Positions 63,208-64,000 of a stretch of 64,000 bases of DNA are shown piece by piece. The DNA is from Clostridium cellulovorans 743B (GTDB lineage Bacteria > Bacillota > Clostridia > Clostridiales > Clostridiaceae), in contig NC_014393.1 in NCBI RefSeq assembly GCF_000145275.1, positions 1,736,001 to 1,800,000 of the forward strand, given 5' to 3'. Within the stretch, counting starts at the first letter, position 1. The number at the start of each line of letters is the position of its first letter. A model generated the notes under the pieces. That model had not been told where the DNA came from, ran no database searches, and saw only the letters and a list, made by a program, of their open reading frames with translations. Both the position numbers and the translations under genes were made by a program.

Positions 63208-64000
63208 ATGTTTTGTTATAACAAAGAAAAGGGAATTGGCACTATTTATATTTTAGTATTAACTGTAGTTATGGTTGGGATATTGATTACCGTAGGGAAA
63301 ATTAGTGATGATTTCATTATGACAAATTATTTGTATATAGCAGCAGTAATAGTATTCATATATCAAGGCTACTATTTTGGGGTATCAACAAAGATGGAAT
63401 ATATACTAAGGGAAGAATATTTAGAGATTAAGCTTTTTGGGGGATTAAAAAAGGTAAAGATAAATTATAATAAAATAATAGAGATTAGAGCAGATAACAG
63501 TTTTATAAAAGGTATTCATTTATTGGGGGTTGGAAAAAGAAATTTCGCTTTTGGACGATTTTATATAAATAAAATTGGCACATGCAGAATGTTTGTGACC
63601 AATAATGAAAAAGCATTATACATAAAAACGCCAGATGTGATTTTTGGAATATCTCCAGAAAAGTTAGAGGATTTAAAGGCTAAACTTCTTGTGAAGATAA
63701 ATTCTGTGGAAACAATAGATTATACTCAAAGGAAGGCAATTCCTCTTCATAAGGACAAGTACTTTATAGTTCCCTTTTTAACAAATTCTCTTTTATTATT
63801 TATAAATTTTTCACTTCCTTTATACCTATACTATAGTGGTAAGTTAAAGGTAGAAAAAATGCCAGTAACGATTAATGAGCAGTTTTATCCTATTAAATGG
63901 GTAAGTACTCCGCAGTTTTTGCAATCTCAATTATTAAAGGGCGTATTTGCAATGCTCATATTCTTTTGTATATATTATGTATCACATATTTATGCTAAGT
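63208..64000 (+). CDS. Membrane protein with PH-like domain, partial (3' end outside window)
   Basis: An open frame from ATG 63208, after AAGGAGGGG, reaches the window end with no stop; 264 codons are visible. Two membrane segments occur early (about 12-30 and 42-55), then a soluble part (EYLEIKLFGGLKKVKINYNKI, and YIKTPDVIFGISPE) resembling bacterial PH domains, then two further membrane segments (about 190-208 and 245-262). Function unknown. Confidence 0.8.
   Translation, partial: MFCYNKEKGIGTIYILVLTVVMVGILITVGKISDDFIMTNYLYIAAVIVFIYQGYYFGVSTKMEYILREEYLEIKLFGGLKKVKINYNKIIEIRADNSFIKGIHLLGVGKRNFAFGRFYINKIGTCRMFVTNNEKALYIKTPDVIFGISPEKLEDLKAKLLVKINSVETIDYTQRKAIPLHKDKYFIVPFLTNSLLLFINFSLPLYLYYSGKLKVEKMPVTINEQFYPIKWVSTPQFLQSQLLKGVFAMLIFFCIYYVSHIYAK

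Noticed and set aside
111..64000. CRISPR arrays, tRNA, rRNA, insertion sequences or prophage
   Set aside because: Regular leucine-rich and CBM repeats are coding; no spacer-repeat pattern, cloverleaf or transposase was found by eye.

Overview
The window is low-GC, AT-rich DNA from a spore-forming, plant-cell-wall-degrading Clostridium. Support for this comes from sporulation genes (spoIIP, yqfC, yqfD, a cotS-like gene), strong GGAGG ribosome sites, a CIRCE-controlled hrcA operon, two dockerin-bearing secreted proteins (cellulosome parts) and two LPQTGS-anchored polysaccharidases. A cellulosomal species such as Clostridium cellulovorans or a close relative is my inference; nothing here proves the species.

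Layout. (1) 1-11.2 kb is conserved core: the end of spoIIP, lepA, hemW, the heat-shock operon hrcA-grpE-dnaK-dnaJ, then prmA and rsmE. (2) 11.2-40.5 kb is an accessory block of about 29 kb between rsmE and mtaB, genes that lie together in many Firmicutes. It holds a wall-anchored GH9 protein, a PadR/membrane-protein pair, a pectinesterase-DedA pair, a BspA-type leucine-rich-repeat protein with dockerin, a peptide-export cassette (C39 ABC transporter, unknown 165-aa protein, HlyD adaptor, double-glycine-leader peptide), a GH31 alpha-xylosidase, an AraC-GH39 fusion, a dockerin GH5 cellulase, a run of small proteins resembling immunity genes and including a NADAR enzyme, and a lone radical SAM gene. 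(3) 40.5-54 kb returns to core: mtaB, a HIT gene, rpsU, yqfC-yqfD-pgpH-ybeY-dgkA-cdd-era-recO, a DUF4342-like gene, ccpN and ppdK. (4) 54-60 kb carries a very large wall-anchored GH53 galactanase with three tandem carbohydrate-binding units, and a cotS-like gene. (5) 60.2-64 kb holds dnaG, rpoD and a truncated membrane-protein gene.

The accessory genes fit one lifestyle: attacking cellulose, xyloglucan/xylan, pectin and galactan with two anchoring modes (cellulosome dockerins and sortase), with intracellular trimming (GH31, possibly the leaderless pectinesterase) and local sensing (AraC-GH39, PadR). The most interesting unexplained parts are the peptide-export cassette at 22.1-26.7 kb, the immunity-like cluster at 34.2-38.1 kb, and the AraC-GH39 fusion with a decayed second copy of its DNA-binding end just downstream.

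No tRNA, rRNA, CRISPR array, complete insertion sequence or prophage was seen. Starts were set by ribosome-site spacing, so several differ from the longest open frame. Family calls are from memory of motifs and were not searched.
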